The notes under the pieces are model-generated. The model saw only the letters and a list, made by a program, of their open reading frames with translations. It was not told the origin of the DNA and ran no database searches. Positions 1-7,264 of a stretch of DNA of 18,487 nt are shown in pieces (positions within the stretch are counted from its first letter, which is position 1; each line of letters begins with the position of its first letter). The position numbers were made by a program, and so were the translations under genes. Source of the stretch: CAYJFK01 sp964369475 (GTDB taxonomy: Bacteria; Bacillota; Clostridia; Oscillospirales; Feifaniaceae); NCBI GenBank assembly GCA_964369475.1, contig CAYJFK010000051.1, positions 1 to 18,487 on the forward strand, given 5' to 3'.

Positions 1-95
<95 letters not shown>

Positions 96-100
96 AAAAA

Positions 101-1312
101 CTAACCTTCTAATTCTTCAAGTGGATTTATTGGTTGTAGGCGATATCTAACCATTGTGCTTAGTTTCGGATTCTCTCTCCTAAACTTTCTAACAAGACGG
201 TTTACAACCATCTCAGACGCTTCAATCGTTGCGCCTTGTAACATCAACAGATACTGCGACACGCTAAAGCGTGTGACAATATCGTTTCTTCTAAGGGTCG
301 AATCAATGCAGTCGTACAGTTTGTCCATTGAGTTTGCAAGAAGTTTTTGCTCAGGCTTTGACCCGTCTGTCATTCCGACGCTCAGCAGGCAAAGGCAGAC
401 TATAAAACCCGTTCTTGCTTGCGCTCTTATCTCTATTCTATACACATCTTTAAAAACTTCATACTCGCAAATAAAGGGGCCCGACTTAACAGGAACTTCG
501 CTAAGGCTTGCCTTTATATTGTCTATATTCTGCTCAACAGCATTTGTAAGCTTTGTAATCTTTTTATATAGCTGTAAAAATTCCTGTGAAGGATTAATGC
601 CAAAGTTTTTAAAGAACATATCTGTTACATATTCATAATGTGTTAGAGAGGCCTGTTGCTGTCCGTTTTGGTATAGCGAGTTGATTAGTGCCATGTGCAG
701 ATACTCATCGTATGGATCTATAACTACCGCTTTATGACAAAGCTCTACCACGCTGTGGAATCTTCCGGCTTCTTCAAGTAGGGCGATTGCCGTTTTTACA
801 GTCTCTAAATACTTAGTGTGATAATATGCCCCGATAGGCACTGCCCATGGCTCGAGCGATGCTTGCGGCAAAAAGCTTCCACTATATAAAGCAAGCGCCT
901 TTAAGTATGAGTCGAGCTTTTCCTCTGTATCGTGCTGTTCTTCAGCAAGAGCAAGATGCTTTTCAAATTCCTCTGTGTCGACAATCATGGGTATGCCCGA
1001 TGTATTCCAAACATACGAACCTCTTTGATAGGAAATAAGCTTCTTACCCTCAAGACCAAGCTCACTTACCAAAGCACGCGCCCTGTGCACTATTGCCTTA
1101 AGTGCATTTGCAGGATCTCCGCTGTTATCCTCGCCCCAAAGCAGTTCAATTAAAACATCCTGAGTTGCACCCTTTTCTTTGAATGTAATTAAATACTCCA
1201 AAAAAATCCACAATTTCTTGGAACGGTTTGTGCTGTCGCTAATCGTTCGGCCTGCATATGATATTGAAAATTCGCCAAGCATTTTTACAATTATGTTGTT
1301 GCCTTCGCCCAT
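101..1312 (-). CDS. SARP/BTAD-type transcriptional regulator with degenerate GGDEF-like C-terminus
   Basis: This 403-residue cytoplasmic protein has three parts. Residues about 8-103 resemble the winged-helix DNA-binding domain of SARP/OmpR-type activators. Residues about 110-255 are a helical bacterial transcriptional activator (BTAD) repeat domain, including a WGEDNSGDPANALKAIVHRAR-like stretch just before it that is typical of the family. Residues about 281-395 have the spacing of a GGDEF domain, with R342-N-D-I-V-T-R348-F leading into the signature position. There the residues are SVSQY (350-354) instead of GG(D/E)EF, so diguanylate cyclase activity is not expected. A GGGGGAT Shine-Dalgarno lies about 13 nt upstream of the ATG. 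The gene is divergent from a lipoprotein gene whose upstream DNA carries SARP-style heptamer repeats. The regulator class is fairly certain; the GGDEF-relic reading is inference from motif spacing. Confidence 0.82.
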   Translation of the reverse strand: MGEGNNIIVKMLGEFSISYAGRTISDSTNRSKKLWIFLEYLITFKEKGATQDVLIELLWGEDNSGDPANALKAIVHRARALVSELGLEGKKLISYQRGSYVWNTSGIPMIVDTEEFEKHLALAEEQHDTEEKLDSYLKALALYSGSFLPQASLEPWAVPIGAYYHTKYLETVKTAIALLEEAGRFHSVVELCHKAVVIDPYDEYLHMALINSLYQNGQQQASLTHYEYVTDMFFKNFGINPSQEFLQLYKKITKLTNAVEQNIDNIKASLSEVPVKSGPFICEYEVFKDVYRIEIRAQARTGFIVCLCLLSVGMTDGSKPEQKLLANSMDKLYDCIDSTLRRNDIVTRFSVSQYLLMLQGATIEASEMVVNRLVRKFRRENPKLSTMVRYRLQPINPLEELEG

Positions 1313-1384
1313 AACTCGGTTTCATCCCCCTTAATTATATATTGATAATAACAAAATAAAGTGCTATATCATTACTTTCATGCT

Positions 1385-1413
1385 ATTATACTATAAATAT
1401 AACTGTGCGGCAA
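1385..1413 (-). promoter_or_regulatory. Candidate sigma-A promoter of the SARP-like regulator
   Basis: On the minus strand, TTGCCG (1408-1413) and a perfect TATAAT (1385-1390) are separated by 17 bp. The implied 5' leader is about 65 nt. The -10 is perfect and the -35 matches four of six bases. Confidence 0.5.
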
Positions 1414-1563
1414 TACCTAATAGTTATTTTTTTTAAAAAAAGTTAATTTTTCTATAATTTAACTGTAATAGCAGCCTTACAATGCAAGTTTTCAACTTAT
1501 TGATGCTTTTTAAAATATCATGTGATACAATAATATATAGAAATAAGCAGATAACAATTCTTG

Positions 1564-1603
1564 TTAATAAATTGTTCATAAAAAATTAATAAATTGTTAA
1601 TAA
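1564..1603 (+). promoter_or_regulatory. Four heptamer direct repeats at 11-bp pitch (SARP/OmpR-like operator candidate)
   Basis: Heptamers TTAATAA (1564-1570), TTCATAA (1575-1581), TTAATAA (1586-1592) and TTAATAA (1597-1603) recur exactly every 11 bp with 4-bp spacers. SARP and some OmpR-family activators bind heptameric direct repeats with this pitch. A SARP-like gene is divergently encoded next door. The array ends 17 bp before the -35 of the lipoprotein promoter, a little further upstream than classical SARP sites. The AT-rich context makes chance similarity possible. Confidence 0.5.
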
Positions 1604-1620
1604 AAATTTGCAAATTTCGC

Positions 1621-1649
1621 TTTACCTTTGACTAATTTTATGGTATAGT
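1621..1649 (+). promoter_or_regulatory. Candidate extended -10 promoter of the lipoprotein gene
   Basis: TTTACC (1621-1626), a 17-bp spacer and TATAGT (1644-1649) preceded by the extended -10 TG (1641-1642) lie about 90 bp upstream of the chosen start at 1738. The weak -35 would suit activator dependence. Confidence 0.5.
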
Positions 1650-1737
1650 TGTATCACAAGGTAGGTTTCGGCACGAAAACATGCAAAATATAACTAAAAG
1701 TAATTATCAAACATATACAATTCAGGAGGAAATTATT

Positions 1738-2757
1738 ATGAAAAGAATGCTACCCCTAATATTATCATCGGCATTTATCCTTTCAGCTCTTGCAGGTTGT
1801 GCTCCGTCCAATACACAAGGCGATGTGGGCACATCGGATGATGTCTCAACTGTAACTATCAGTGCAGAGCAGTTCGAGCAAGCATATGGCAACGAAAGCG
1901 TTATAATGGAGCTAAGTGCAGTTCAACTTCCAATGTCAGCCGCACCTTTTAGCACTGCGACCATGCCTGTTGCTTCGGGAACTACTGTCTATCAGGCAAA
2001 CGGAGCTGTTATAGATGCTTCTAACCTTACAGACGGTTATGTAATGGTCAAGTACACAGCAGGTCAGGCAAAGCTAAAGGTTCTTGTAACAGGGCCCTCC
2101 AAGGTTCAGTACACATACGATTTAACTTCTTCGGGCGAGTTTGAAGTCTTCCCTCTTTCCGACGGTAGCGGCGCTTACAAAATTGACGTTTACAAGAATG
2201 TAAGCGGAACAAAATACTCTCCCCTACTTTCGCAAAATGTAACAACAACACTTACAGACGAGTTTGCTCCCTTCCTACTTCCAAATCAGTATGTTAACTA
2301 CTCGGCAGACAGCAATGCCGTTGCACTTGCAACAGAGCTAACTTCACCTCATGCAGAGACTCTTGCAAAGGTCGAGGCAGTTTACTCCCACGTTATCAAC
2401 AACATGACATATGACACCGAGCTTGCACAAACAGTTCAGAGCGGATACCTACCCGATGTCGACGCTGTTTTAGCAAAAGGCAAGGGAATATGTTTTGACT
2501 ATGCCGCCGTTATGGCATCTATGCTACGCAGCCAAGAGATCCCCACAAAGCTTGTTGTCGGCTACGCAGGTCAGGCATACCATGCTTGGATTAGCGTTTA
2601 CAGCGAAGACACAGGTTGGGTCGAGGGTGCTATCTACTTCGACGGTACAACATGGAAGTTAATGGATCCCACATTTGCATCTTCAGGCGGCAGTTCCGAA
2701 GCCATCATGCAGTACATCGGCGACGGCAACAACTACACAGAGAAATACCTATACTAA
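1738..2757 (+). CDS. Transglutaminase-like lipoprotein
   Basis: This is a 339-residue secreted, membrane-anchored protein. The ATG at 1738 is chosen because AGGAGG lies just before it and it gives a proper type II signal peptide: K/R-positive N-terminus, hydrophobic stretch, then lipobox LAGC with acylated Cys21. The middle is a beta-rich extracellular region without a family I recognise. The C-terminal part is a transglutaminase-like (cysteine protease fold) domain with visible triad C252 (KGICFDYA), H282 (YHAW) and D310 (LMDPTF). Proteins of this class act on extracellular peptides or cell-wall material, but the actual reaction cannot be read from sequence. The gene stands alone with its own promoter and terminator, divergent from the SARP-like regulator, which may control it. 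A second lipoprotein with the same fold lies at 14835. Confidence 0.88.
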   Translation: MKRMLPLILSSAFILSALAGCAPSNTQGDVGTSDDVSTVTISAEQFEQAYGNESVIMELSAVQLPMSAAPFSTATMPVASGTTVYQANGAVIDASNLTDGYVMVKYTAGQAKLKVLVTGPSKVQYTYDLTSSGEFEVFPLSDGSGAYKIDVYKNVSGTKYSPLLSQNVTTTLTDEFAPFLLPNQYVNYSADSNAVALATELTSPHAETLAKVEAVYSHVINNMTYDTELAQTVQSGYLPDVDAVLAKGKGICFDYAAVMASMLRSQEIPTKLVVGYAGQAYHAWISVYSEDTGWVEGAIYFDGTTWKLMDPTFASSGGSSEAIMQYIGDGNNYTEKYLY

Positions 2758-2773
2758 TACAGAAATTCCTCTT

Positions 2774-2805
2774 AAAGAGCTATCCCAAATGGGATAGCTC
2801 TTTTT
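2774..2805 (+). terminator. Intrinsic terminator after the lipoprotein gene
   Basis: A perfect 13-bp stem (2774-2786 with 2791-2803, loop AAAT) ends in a run of five T (2801-2805), 16 bases after the stop codon. Confidence 0.92.
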
Positions 2806-2829
2806 GTAGATTTGATTTATCATAACAAT

Positions 2830-2857
2830 TTGATTTTACAACAATTTGTGATATAAT
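2830..2857 (+). promoter_or_regulatory. Promoter of the DUF3267-chr-ttcA operon
   Basis: TTGATT (2830-2835), a 16-bp spacer and a perfect TATAAT (2852-2857) with an extended -10 TG (2849-2850), 40 bp before the start codon at 2898. Confidence 0.65.
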
Positions 2858-2897
2858 ATAGTTTTGTTAGAACTTATATTAAAAAAGGACATATTAT

Positions 2898-3491
2898 ATG
2901 AAGATAATTTTCAAGGGCAAATTCGACGGCAACGCAGACAGTCTCCCCTATCGCCCACACAAAGAAGGGGCGGTTAAATTTATTGAATGTGACAACTCGA
3001 CAGAGCTTGCTAAGAAGGTTAGTAAGTACGGCTTATATTTATCTGTTATAATAGGAGCTATTGTTTTAGTATATTCCGCCGTAGCAGACTATCCGCTTAG
3101 AATCAATTTCCTTGCACTCATTCCATTTATAATAAGCATGATTGTACATGAATTCCTACATGCGATCTGCTTTAAAGAAGAAGCTTTTATCTACACAAAC
3201 CTAAAGCAAGGTATGCTTTTTGTAGTCGGCAACGAGGACATGAGCAGAGGAAGGTACGTTTTTATGTCGCTCCTACCTAATATAATACTCGGGCTGATTC
3301 CATTACTTTTATTTTTCGCATTTCCATCGAGCAGCATTCTCGGCACATATGCAATTTTCGCAATACCTGCCGGTGTTGGCGACTATTATAATGTATACAA
3401 TGCCATGACGCAAATGCCAAATGGCGCAAGGACATATTTGCACAAGTTTAACTCATATTGGTACATGCCACAGGAGGTTAGCAATGGTTGA
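2898..3491 (+). CDS. DUF3267-family putative membrane zinc metalloprotease
   Basis: A 197-residue membrane protein with four or so hydrophobic segments (about 45-62, 68-90, 121-141, 145-161). An HEXXH zinc motif, H84-E-F-L-H88, sits at the end of the second segment, and a late GD pair (G161-D162) could supply the third metal ligand, as in site-2-protease-like folds. This matches the DUF3267 'putative zincin peptidase' family in size and motif position; substrates are unknown. It is the first gene of an operon: its TGA overlaps the start of the next gene by 8 bp, and the AGGAGG for that gene lies inside its last codons. Expression is therefore probably coupled to the CHR pair, though I see no known functional link. 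Confidence 0.78.
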   Translation: MKIIFKGKFDGNADSLPYRPHKEGAVKFIECDNSTELAKKVSKYGLYLSVIIGAIVLVYSAVADYPLRINFLALIPFIISMIVHEFLHAICFKEEAFIYTNLKQGMLFVVGNEDMSRGRYVFMSLLPNIILGLIPLLLFFAFPSSSILGTYAIFAIPAGVGDYYNVYNAMTQMPNGARTYLHKFNSYWYMPQEVSNG

Positions 3492-4203
3492 ACAAAAACA
3501 AAAATTCTCGTACTTAACACTCTTTTTTGCAACGCTCACTCTATCTGCTTTCACAATTGGAGGCGGTTATGTTATAGTACCGCTTATGCGAAAGCGCTTT
3601 GTGGAGGAATACGGCTGGATCGACGAGGACGAAATGCTCGATCTTGTCGCAATTGCGCAATCAGGGCCTGGGCCAATTGCCGTTAATGCCTCTATACTAA
3701 TCGGATACAGGGTATCAGGGCTCATGGGGGCGCTCGTCTCTACACTTGGAACAGCACTCCCTCCCCTATTTATATTGTCTGTCGTTTCGATATTCTACGA
3801 GCAGTTTGCGACGTCTGGCATTGTTGCCTCTGCGCTTGCATTTATGCGTGTCGGCGTGGCGGCCGTTATAGCCGATGTCGTTATAAAAATGGGTGGCAAT
3901 GTGCTAAAAAGTCGCAACATGTGGCTAACGCTTATAATGGTTTCGGCCTTTGTTGCCAACTGGTGGCTTGCAATTAATGTTGTATTTATTATAATTGCAA
4001 GCGGTGTTGTTGGGGCTCTTTTGTTAATAGCGAGAGAGCGAAAAGAGGCAAAGGAAGAAGCGGCTAAGGCGGATATTCAAGATATGCAAGTAGCGCAAGG
4101 GCAAGTGGAAATGCAAGTGGAGCAAGCAGAAGCAGAAGCACAGGTAGATGCACAAGCTCCAGCAGAACAAAACAGCACGGAGGAGGACGGCAATAATGTT
4201 TGA
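3484..4203 (+). CDS. Chromate-transporter (CHR) family half-protein, with long acidic tail
   Basis: A 239-residue membrane protein of the short-chain CHR family, which work as two separately encoded halves. Family motifs visible are FTIGGGYVIVPL near residues 23-34 and the AQSGPGPIAVNAS segment near 58-70. The start at 3484 is set by AGGAGG (3472-3477) six bases upstream; a longer reading from 3421 lacks a ribosome binding site. Residues 184-239 form an unusual hydrophilic tail rich in Q, E and A that is not part of the usual CHR core and is probably cytosolic. The gene overlaps both neighbours by 8 bp and is translationally coupled to the second half. Many CHR members in anaerobes have no shown role in chromate resistance; the substrate may be another oxyanion. 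Confidence 0.85.
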   Translation: MVEQKQKFSYLTLFFATLTLSAFTIGGGYVIVPLMRKRFVEEYGWIDEDEMLDLVAIAQSGPGPIAVNASILIGYRVSGLMGALVSTLGTALPPLFILSVVSIFYEQFATSGIVASALAFMRVGVAAVIADVVIKMGGNVLKSRNMWLTLIMVSAFVANWWLAINVVFIIIASGVVGALLLIARERKEAKEEAAKADIQDMQVAQGQVEMQVEQAEAEAQVDAQAPAEQNSTEEDGNNV

Positions 4204-4735
4204 GTTATTTATAACCTTTTTCCAAATAGGCCTTTTCAGCTTTGGCGGCGGATATGCCGTTTTACCCCTGATAGAGGCAGAGGCTGTACACGGTCACGCT
4301 TGGCTTACAATGCAAGAGTTCGCCGACCTTGTGACAATTTCGCAGATGACACCCGGGCCGATAGCGATAAACGCCTCGACATTTGTCGGGCAACGTGTGG
4401 GCGGATTTGTCGGTGCAATCGTTGCGACGGCAGGGTGCATAATGCCATCTTGCATTATAGCTCTAATTCTTGCCTACCTATACTATAAATACAACAATCT
4501 GCGCCTAATTAAAGGCGCACTGCTCGGGCTTCGTCCGGCCGTTGTGTCGCTTATAGCAGGTGCAGGCATATCGATCGGTATACTTGCAATGTTCAACGAA
4601 GCCGGCGACATACAGCTCTATGCAATACCTCTATTTTTGGTCTGCCTTGTCCTTTTAAACAAGTGGAAGGTCGACCCAATTAAAGTAATAGCAGGCACAG
4701 GCTTTTTGGGTGCCGCTGTTTATTTGTTACTGTAA
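4196..4735 (+). CDS. Chromate-transporter (CHR) family half-protein, second partner
   Basis: This 179-residue membrane protein is the second half of the CHR pair. It repeats the family motifs FSFGGGYAVLPLI (about 14-26) and SQMTPGPIAINAS (about 49-61) and is followed by several hydrophobic helices. The ATG at 4196 lies inside the last codons of the first half (8-bp overlap), with GGAGGAGG about 10 bases upstream, so the two are made in fixed ratio. Together they should form one inner-membrane anion transporter. The ionic substrate cannot be read from sequence. Confidence 0.87.
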   Translation: MFELFITFFQIGLFSFGGGYAVLPLIEAEAVHGHAWLTMQEFADLVTISQMTPGPIAINASTFVGQRVGGFVGAIVATAGCIMPSCIIALILAYLYYKYNNLRLIKGALLGLRPAVVSLIAGAGISIGILAMFNEAGDIQLYAIPLFLVCLVLLNKWKVDPIKVIAGTGFLGAAVYLLL

Positions 4736-4749
4736 ACTAAGGAGAAAAA

Positions 4750-5490
4750 ATGGACGATAGATTTTTACAATCACGAATACGTCGAGCGGTAGACGACTAC
4801 GACATGATAAGGGAAGGCGACAAGGTCGCTGTTGGCCTTTCGGGCGGCAAAGACTCCATGACGCTACTTGCAGGCCTTGCAGGTCTGCGCAGATATTACA
4901 GCAAAAAATTCGAACTTATAGCGCTTACACTCGACATGGGCTTTGAAGATGGCGGAGATTTTGAACTGCAACGAGAATTTTGCGACAAGCATAATGTACC
5001 ACTCATAGTAAAAAAGACCGAGATAGGCCCAATAATATTTGATGTGCGCAAGGAGACAAATCCATGTGCCCTATGTGCCAAGATGCGAAGGGGCGCACTT
5101 GCAAATCTTGCAATAGAGCACGGTTGCAAAAAGGTCGCCTTGGGTCATCACATGGACGATGCGGTAGAGACACTAATGCTATCTCTTTTCTACGAAGGAC
5201 GGCTTTCTTGCTTTTCCCCTGTAACATACCTGTCCAACACCGATATAACGACAATTCGCCCTTTGATATACCTCGAGGAGCACAATATAAAATCCTATGT
5301 AAAAAAGCAAGATGTGCCTATTTATTTCAACCCATGTTGCGCAAACGGAGCAACAAAGAGGCAATATATGAAGGAATTGATAATTAAGCTGTCGGAGGAT
5401 ATGCCGGGAGTTAAGGACAGAATATACGGGGCAATACAACGTGCAGAGCTGTCGGGCTGGCATGTAGCGAGCAAGGGGCGTAAGGTTTAG
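4750..5490 (+). CDS. TtcA-like PP-loop tRNA thiolation ATPase
   Basis: A 246-residue cytoplasmic enzyme of the TtcA/TtuA-type PP-loop ATPases, which adenylate a tRNA base and replace oxygen with sulfur using a [4Fe-4S] cluster. The PP-loop SGGKDS is at residues 31-36. The cluster-type CxxC is C106-A-L-C109, and a late cysteine pair C196-C197 (NPCCANG) can give the third ligand. The GHHMDDAVET stretch (132-141) is also family-typical. AAGGAG lies 5-10 bases before the ATG, 14 bases after the CHR gene. TtcA of enterobacteria makes 2-thiocytidine-32 in tRNA and is longer; these short Firmicutes relatives are usually annotated the same way, but the modified base is not certain. Confidence 0.82.
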   Translation: MDDRFLQSRIRRAVDDYDMIREGDKVAVGLSGGKDSMTLLAGLAGLRRYYSKKFELIALTLDMGFEDGGDFELQREFCDKHNVPLIVKKTEIGPIIFDVRKETNPCALCAKMRRGALANLAIEHGCKKVALGHHMDDAVETLMLSLFYEGRLSCFSPVTYLSNTDITTIRPLIYLEEHNIKSYVKKQDVPIYFNPCCANGATKRQYMKELIIKLSEDMPGVKDRIYGAIQRAELSGWHVASKGRKV

Positions 5491-5517
5491 TTTTTATTTA
5501 AAGCGGAGGTGCTGTTT

Positions 5518-6084
5518 ATGAAGTATTTAAAGATAATACATACCGATTTTTGGATCTGTCATCACGATATAGACCGTGAAAATTTCGAGAAGACGGTCGA
5601 TGTTTTTGTGTGCGACGACAAAGAGGGCGAAGTTTGTTTTATAAATTTTGATATTGGCACACCACATGATTTAAAGATCATGATAGACTCCTTCTTGGAG
5701 GACTATCACGAGAGCGGTCAGGAGGGTGATTTAGAGGAAGCAAACAGGCTGACTGCTTATTATGAAAAATTAAAAAGCGGCGAGATATACTGCTTTATCC
5801 GCTCGCTATTTTATGATGCTAAAAAGCCAAGTTTAAGCAAGCTAAACTCTGTTATCGGTACAGACAAAACGATAAATGACATATCCCCAAGTAGTGCTAC
5901 CCCGTATTTTGGTATACTCTTTGTTAGCGAAAACTACGTTAACAGCATGGACGATCTTATACGTACATTAAAAAAACTATTCGTAGAGTTAAAGCTAGGA
6001 GAGCATGAATTTGAGTTTATCAACGTCAAGTCGAAGGAAGAAACGCAAAAGAGTTACGATGATATAGTCAACATGTATATGTGA
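5518..6084 (+). CDS. Unrecognised acidic protein, paralogue A of a tandem pair
   Basis: A 188-residue soluble, acidic protein with no signal peptide or membrane segment and no family I recognise. ATG 5518 is chosen over the in-frame GTG at 5509 because that GTG overlaps the GGAGG Shine-Dalgarno (5505-5509). It is paralogous to the next gene: both begin MKY, share a YYEKLKSGE/YSRDLRDGK segment followed by an aromatic strand and LNxVxG, and end with EFxFIxVxxKEExxxxYDxI-like residues. The gene follows the ttcA-like gene by 27 bases and precedes its paralogue by 10, so it belongs to the operon. Small acidic mixed alpha/beta proteins in tandem copies can be immunity or scaffold proteins, but nothing here proves a role. 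Confidence 0.8.
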   Translation: MKYLKIIHTDFWICHHDIDRENFEKTVDVFVCDDKEGEVCFINFDIGTPHDLKIMIDSFLEDYHESGQEGDLEEANRLTAYYEKLKSGEIYCFIRSLFYDAKKPSLSKLNSVIGTDKTINDISPSSATPYFGILFVSENYVNSMDDLIRTLKKLFVELKLGEHEFEFINVKSKEETQKSYDDIVNMYM

Positions 6085-6094
6085 GGTGAAGAAG

Positions 6095-6651
6095 ATGAAA
6101 TATATAGATGTAAGTTCGGTATACTACTGGCGTCCATATCATGGACTTGACGAAAAGGAAAACTCCATTACACTTTGGCTTTATAACGACGACAAGTCAA
6201 AAACTCAGCTATTTCGTGTTGAACTCGGCAACTTAAAAGGGGCTTTTGAATATGCTAATGAAAATGATCTTAGCGGCAGTGAGCTAAGGGAGTTTAAGAG
6301 CTACTCCAGAGATTTAAGAGACGGTAAGCGAGAGTATTTTATTGCAAATATAGATTTCCCCTGCAACACGCTTGATTACGAAGAACTCAATAAAGTTGTA
6401 GGCCTTGATGCTCTGGGGCTTGCGGATATAGAATATGTTATATCCCCTCCTGAGGAGATCGTGGTATTTGCAGCAGATATAGATTTGTATGATATAGATA
6501 GCATAACCTCCTTTGTTTCCAAGCTATACAAGGATTTAACAAACGAGAACTGCCCTTTTAGCTTAATCGAGGTTTTAACAAAAGAAGAGGCTATCAGCCT
6601 ATACGATAATATAGACTTTTCTAAGGGTTATGTTACCCTCGATGATTTAAA
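6095..6651 (+). CDS. Unrecognised acidic protein, paralogue B, truncated by assembly gap
   Basis: At least 185 residues are visible, starting from ATG 6095 with AGGTGA (6085-6090 region) as ribosome binding site; an in-frame GTG at 6086 overlaps that site and is rejected. The protein is acidic and soluble-looking, and aligns with the preceding gene over its whole length, most clearly at YSRDLRDGK, LNKVVGLDA, and the C-terminal PFSLIEVLTKEEAISLYDNI region. The frame is still open when the N gap starts, at about the point where the paralogue ends, so probably only a few residues are missing. No function is assigned. Confidence 0.78.
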
Positions 6652-6751
6652 NNNNNNNNNNNNNNNNNNNNNNNNNNNNNNNNNNNNNNNNNNNNNNNNN
6701 NNNNNNNNNNNNNNNNNNNNNNNNNNNNNNNNNNNNNNNNNNNNNNNNNNN
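6652..6751. other. Assembly gap of exactly 100 N
   Basis: One hundred N separate two contigs. Such a round number usually marks a gap of unknown size, so frame and distance across it mean nothing. It lies between the end of the plus-strand operon and a minus-strand gene, and additional genes may be missing. Confidence 0.97.
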
Positions 6752-6774
6752 TTCTTTGTATGAGATACTAAAAA

Positions 6775-7206
6775 CTATATCATAAAAAATATTACTGCAA
6801 GTAAAAACATAGATATAAAGATTGCTATATTCCAAAACAATACCTTTGAATATCCCTTAGGCTTTAAATCTCCCATTTGGTCTATACGCTTTATAATTGG
6901 ATGGAGCTTGAAAAAGTATGTTGCAATGCATGGTATTAATACAATTACGGAGTAGAGCTTAACGGTATCGGTAGCTCTAAACAATATAATCAGAAGCAAA
7001 GACACAAAGATAATTTTGCTCCCTGCTACCCAATTTGTCATATACCTGCCGAAAAGCTCTAAGCTTTCATCTTGTGCAAATTTTTCACGCACCTTAAAGG
7101 CGTAGACCCCATTTCCATATTTAAACTCGGGGAAGTAGTATAAAATTATAATATTTAAAGATTCCAAAAAAATGAAAAGGGCAATTACAATGTCAAGAAT
7201 ATTCAT
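6775..7206 (-). CDS. Small membrane protein of unknown function
   Basis: A 143-residue protein with four predicted membrane helices (about 3-24, 63-81, 83-98, 122-142) and a basic loop between helices 3 and 4 (KLHPIIKRIDQMGDLKPKGYSK). I recognise no family motif. AAAGGA precedes the ATG by about 7 bases. It has its own consensus promoter within the end of the upstream GNAT gene, so it is probably transcribed alone. Its downstream side runs into the assembly gap, so any terminator is not visible. Confidence 0.72.
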   Translation of the reverse strand: MNILDIVIALFIFLESLNIIILYYFPEFKYGNGVYAFKVREKFAQDESLELFGRYMTNWVAGSKIIFVSLLLIILFRATDTVKLYSVIVLIPCIATYFFKLHPIIKRIDQMGDLKPKGYSKVLFWNIAIFISMFLLAVIFFMI

Positions 7207-7235
7207 TAAGTTTCCTTTATTAAAGTTGATACTAT

Positions 7236-7264
7236 ATTATACCCTAAATTCCCTTCAATTTCAA
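7236..7264 (-). promoter_or_regulatory. Consensus sigma-A promoter of the small membrane protein gene
   Basis: On the minus strand, TTGAAA (7259-7264), exactly 17 bp, and a perfect TATAAT (7236-7241) lie 30 bp upstream of the start codon at 7206. The -35 overlaps the last codons of the GNAT gene. Confidence 0.75.

Larger units (their letters stand above)
1313..1737. other. Divergent intergenic control region
   Basis: This 425-base very AT-rich stretch separates the minus-strand SARP-like regulator from the plus-strand lipoprotein gene. It carries a candidate promoter for each direction and an array of heptamer direct repeats, listed separately. I see no RNA gene, and the in-frame ATG at 1681 has no ribosome binding site. 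Confidence 0.7.

Noticed and set aside
156..638. Plus-strand frame of 160 codons antisense to the SARP-like regulator
   Set aside because: No ribosome site or recognisable protein features, and it lies inside a well-supported gene on the other strand.
1681..1737. Upstream in-frame ATG extending the first lipoprotein by 19 residues
   Set aside because: No ribosome site before it, and the extension would bury the signal peptide; AGGAGG supports 1738.
3484..4735. Calling the CHR pair a chromate resistance system
   Set aside because: Family membership alone does not show chromate export, and no chromate regulator or reductase is nearby.
4896..5463. Several antisense and shifted frames inside the ttcA-like gene
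   Set aside because: Cysteine- and arginine-rich translations without start signals; shadows of the PP-loop gene.
6652..6763. Open frame running through the N gap to a stop at 6763
   Set aside because: The gap length is arbitrary, so frame continuity across 100 N has no meaning.
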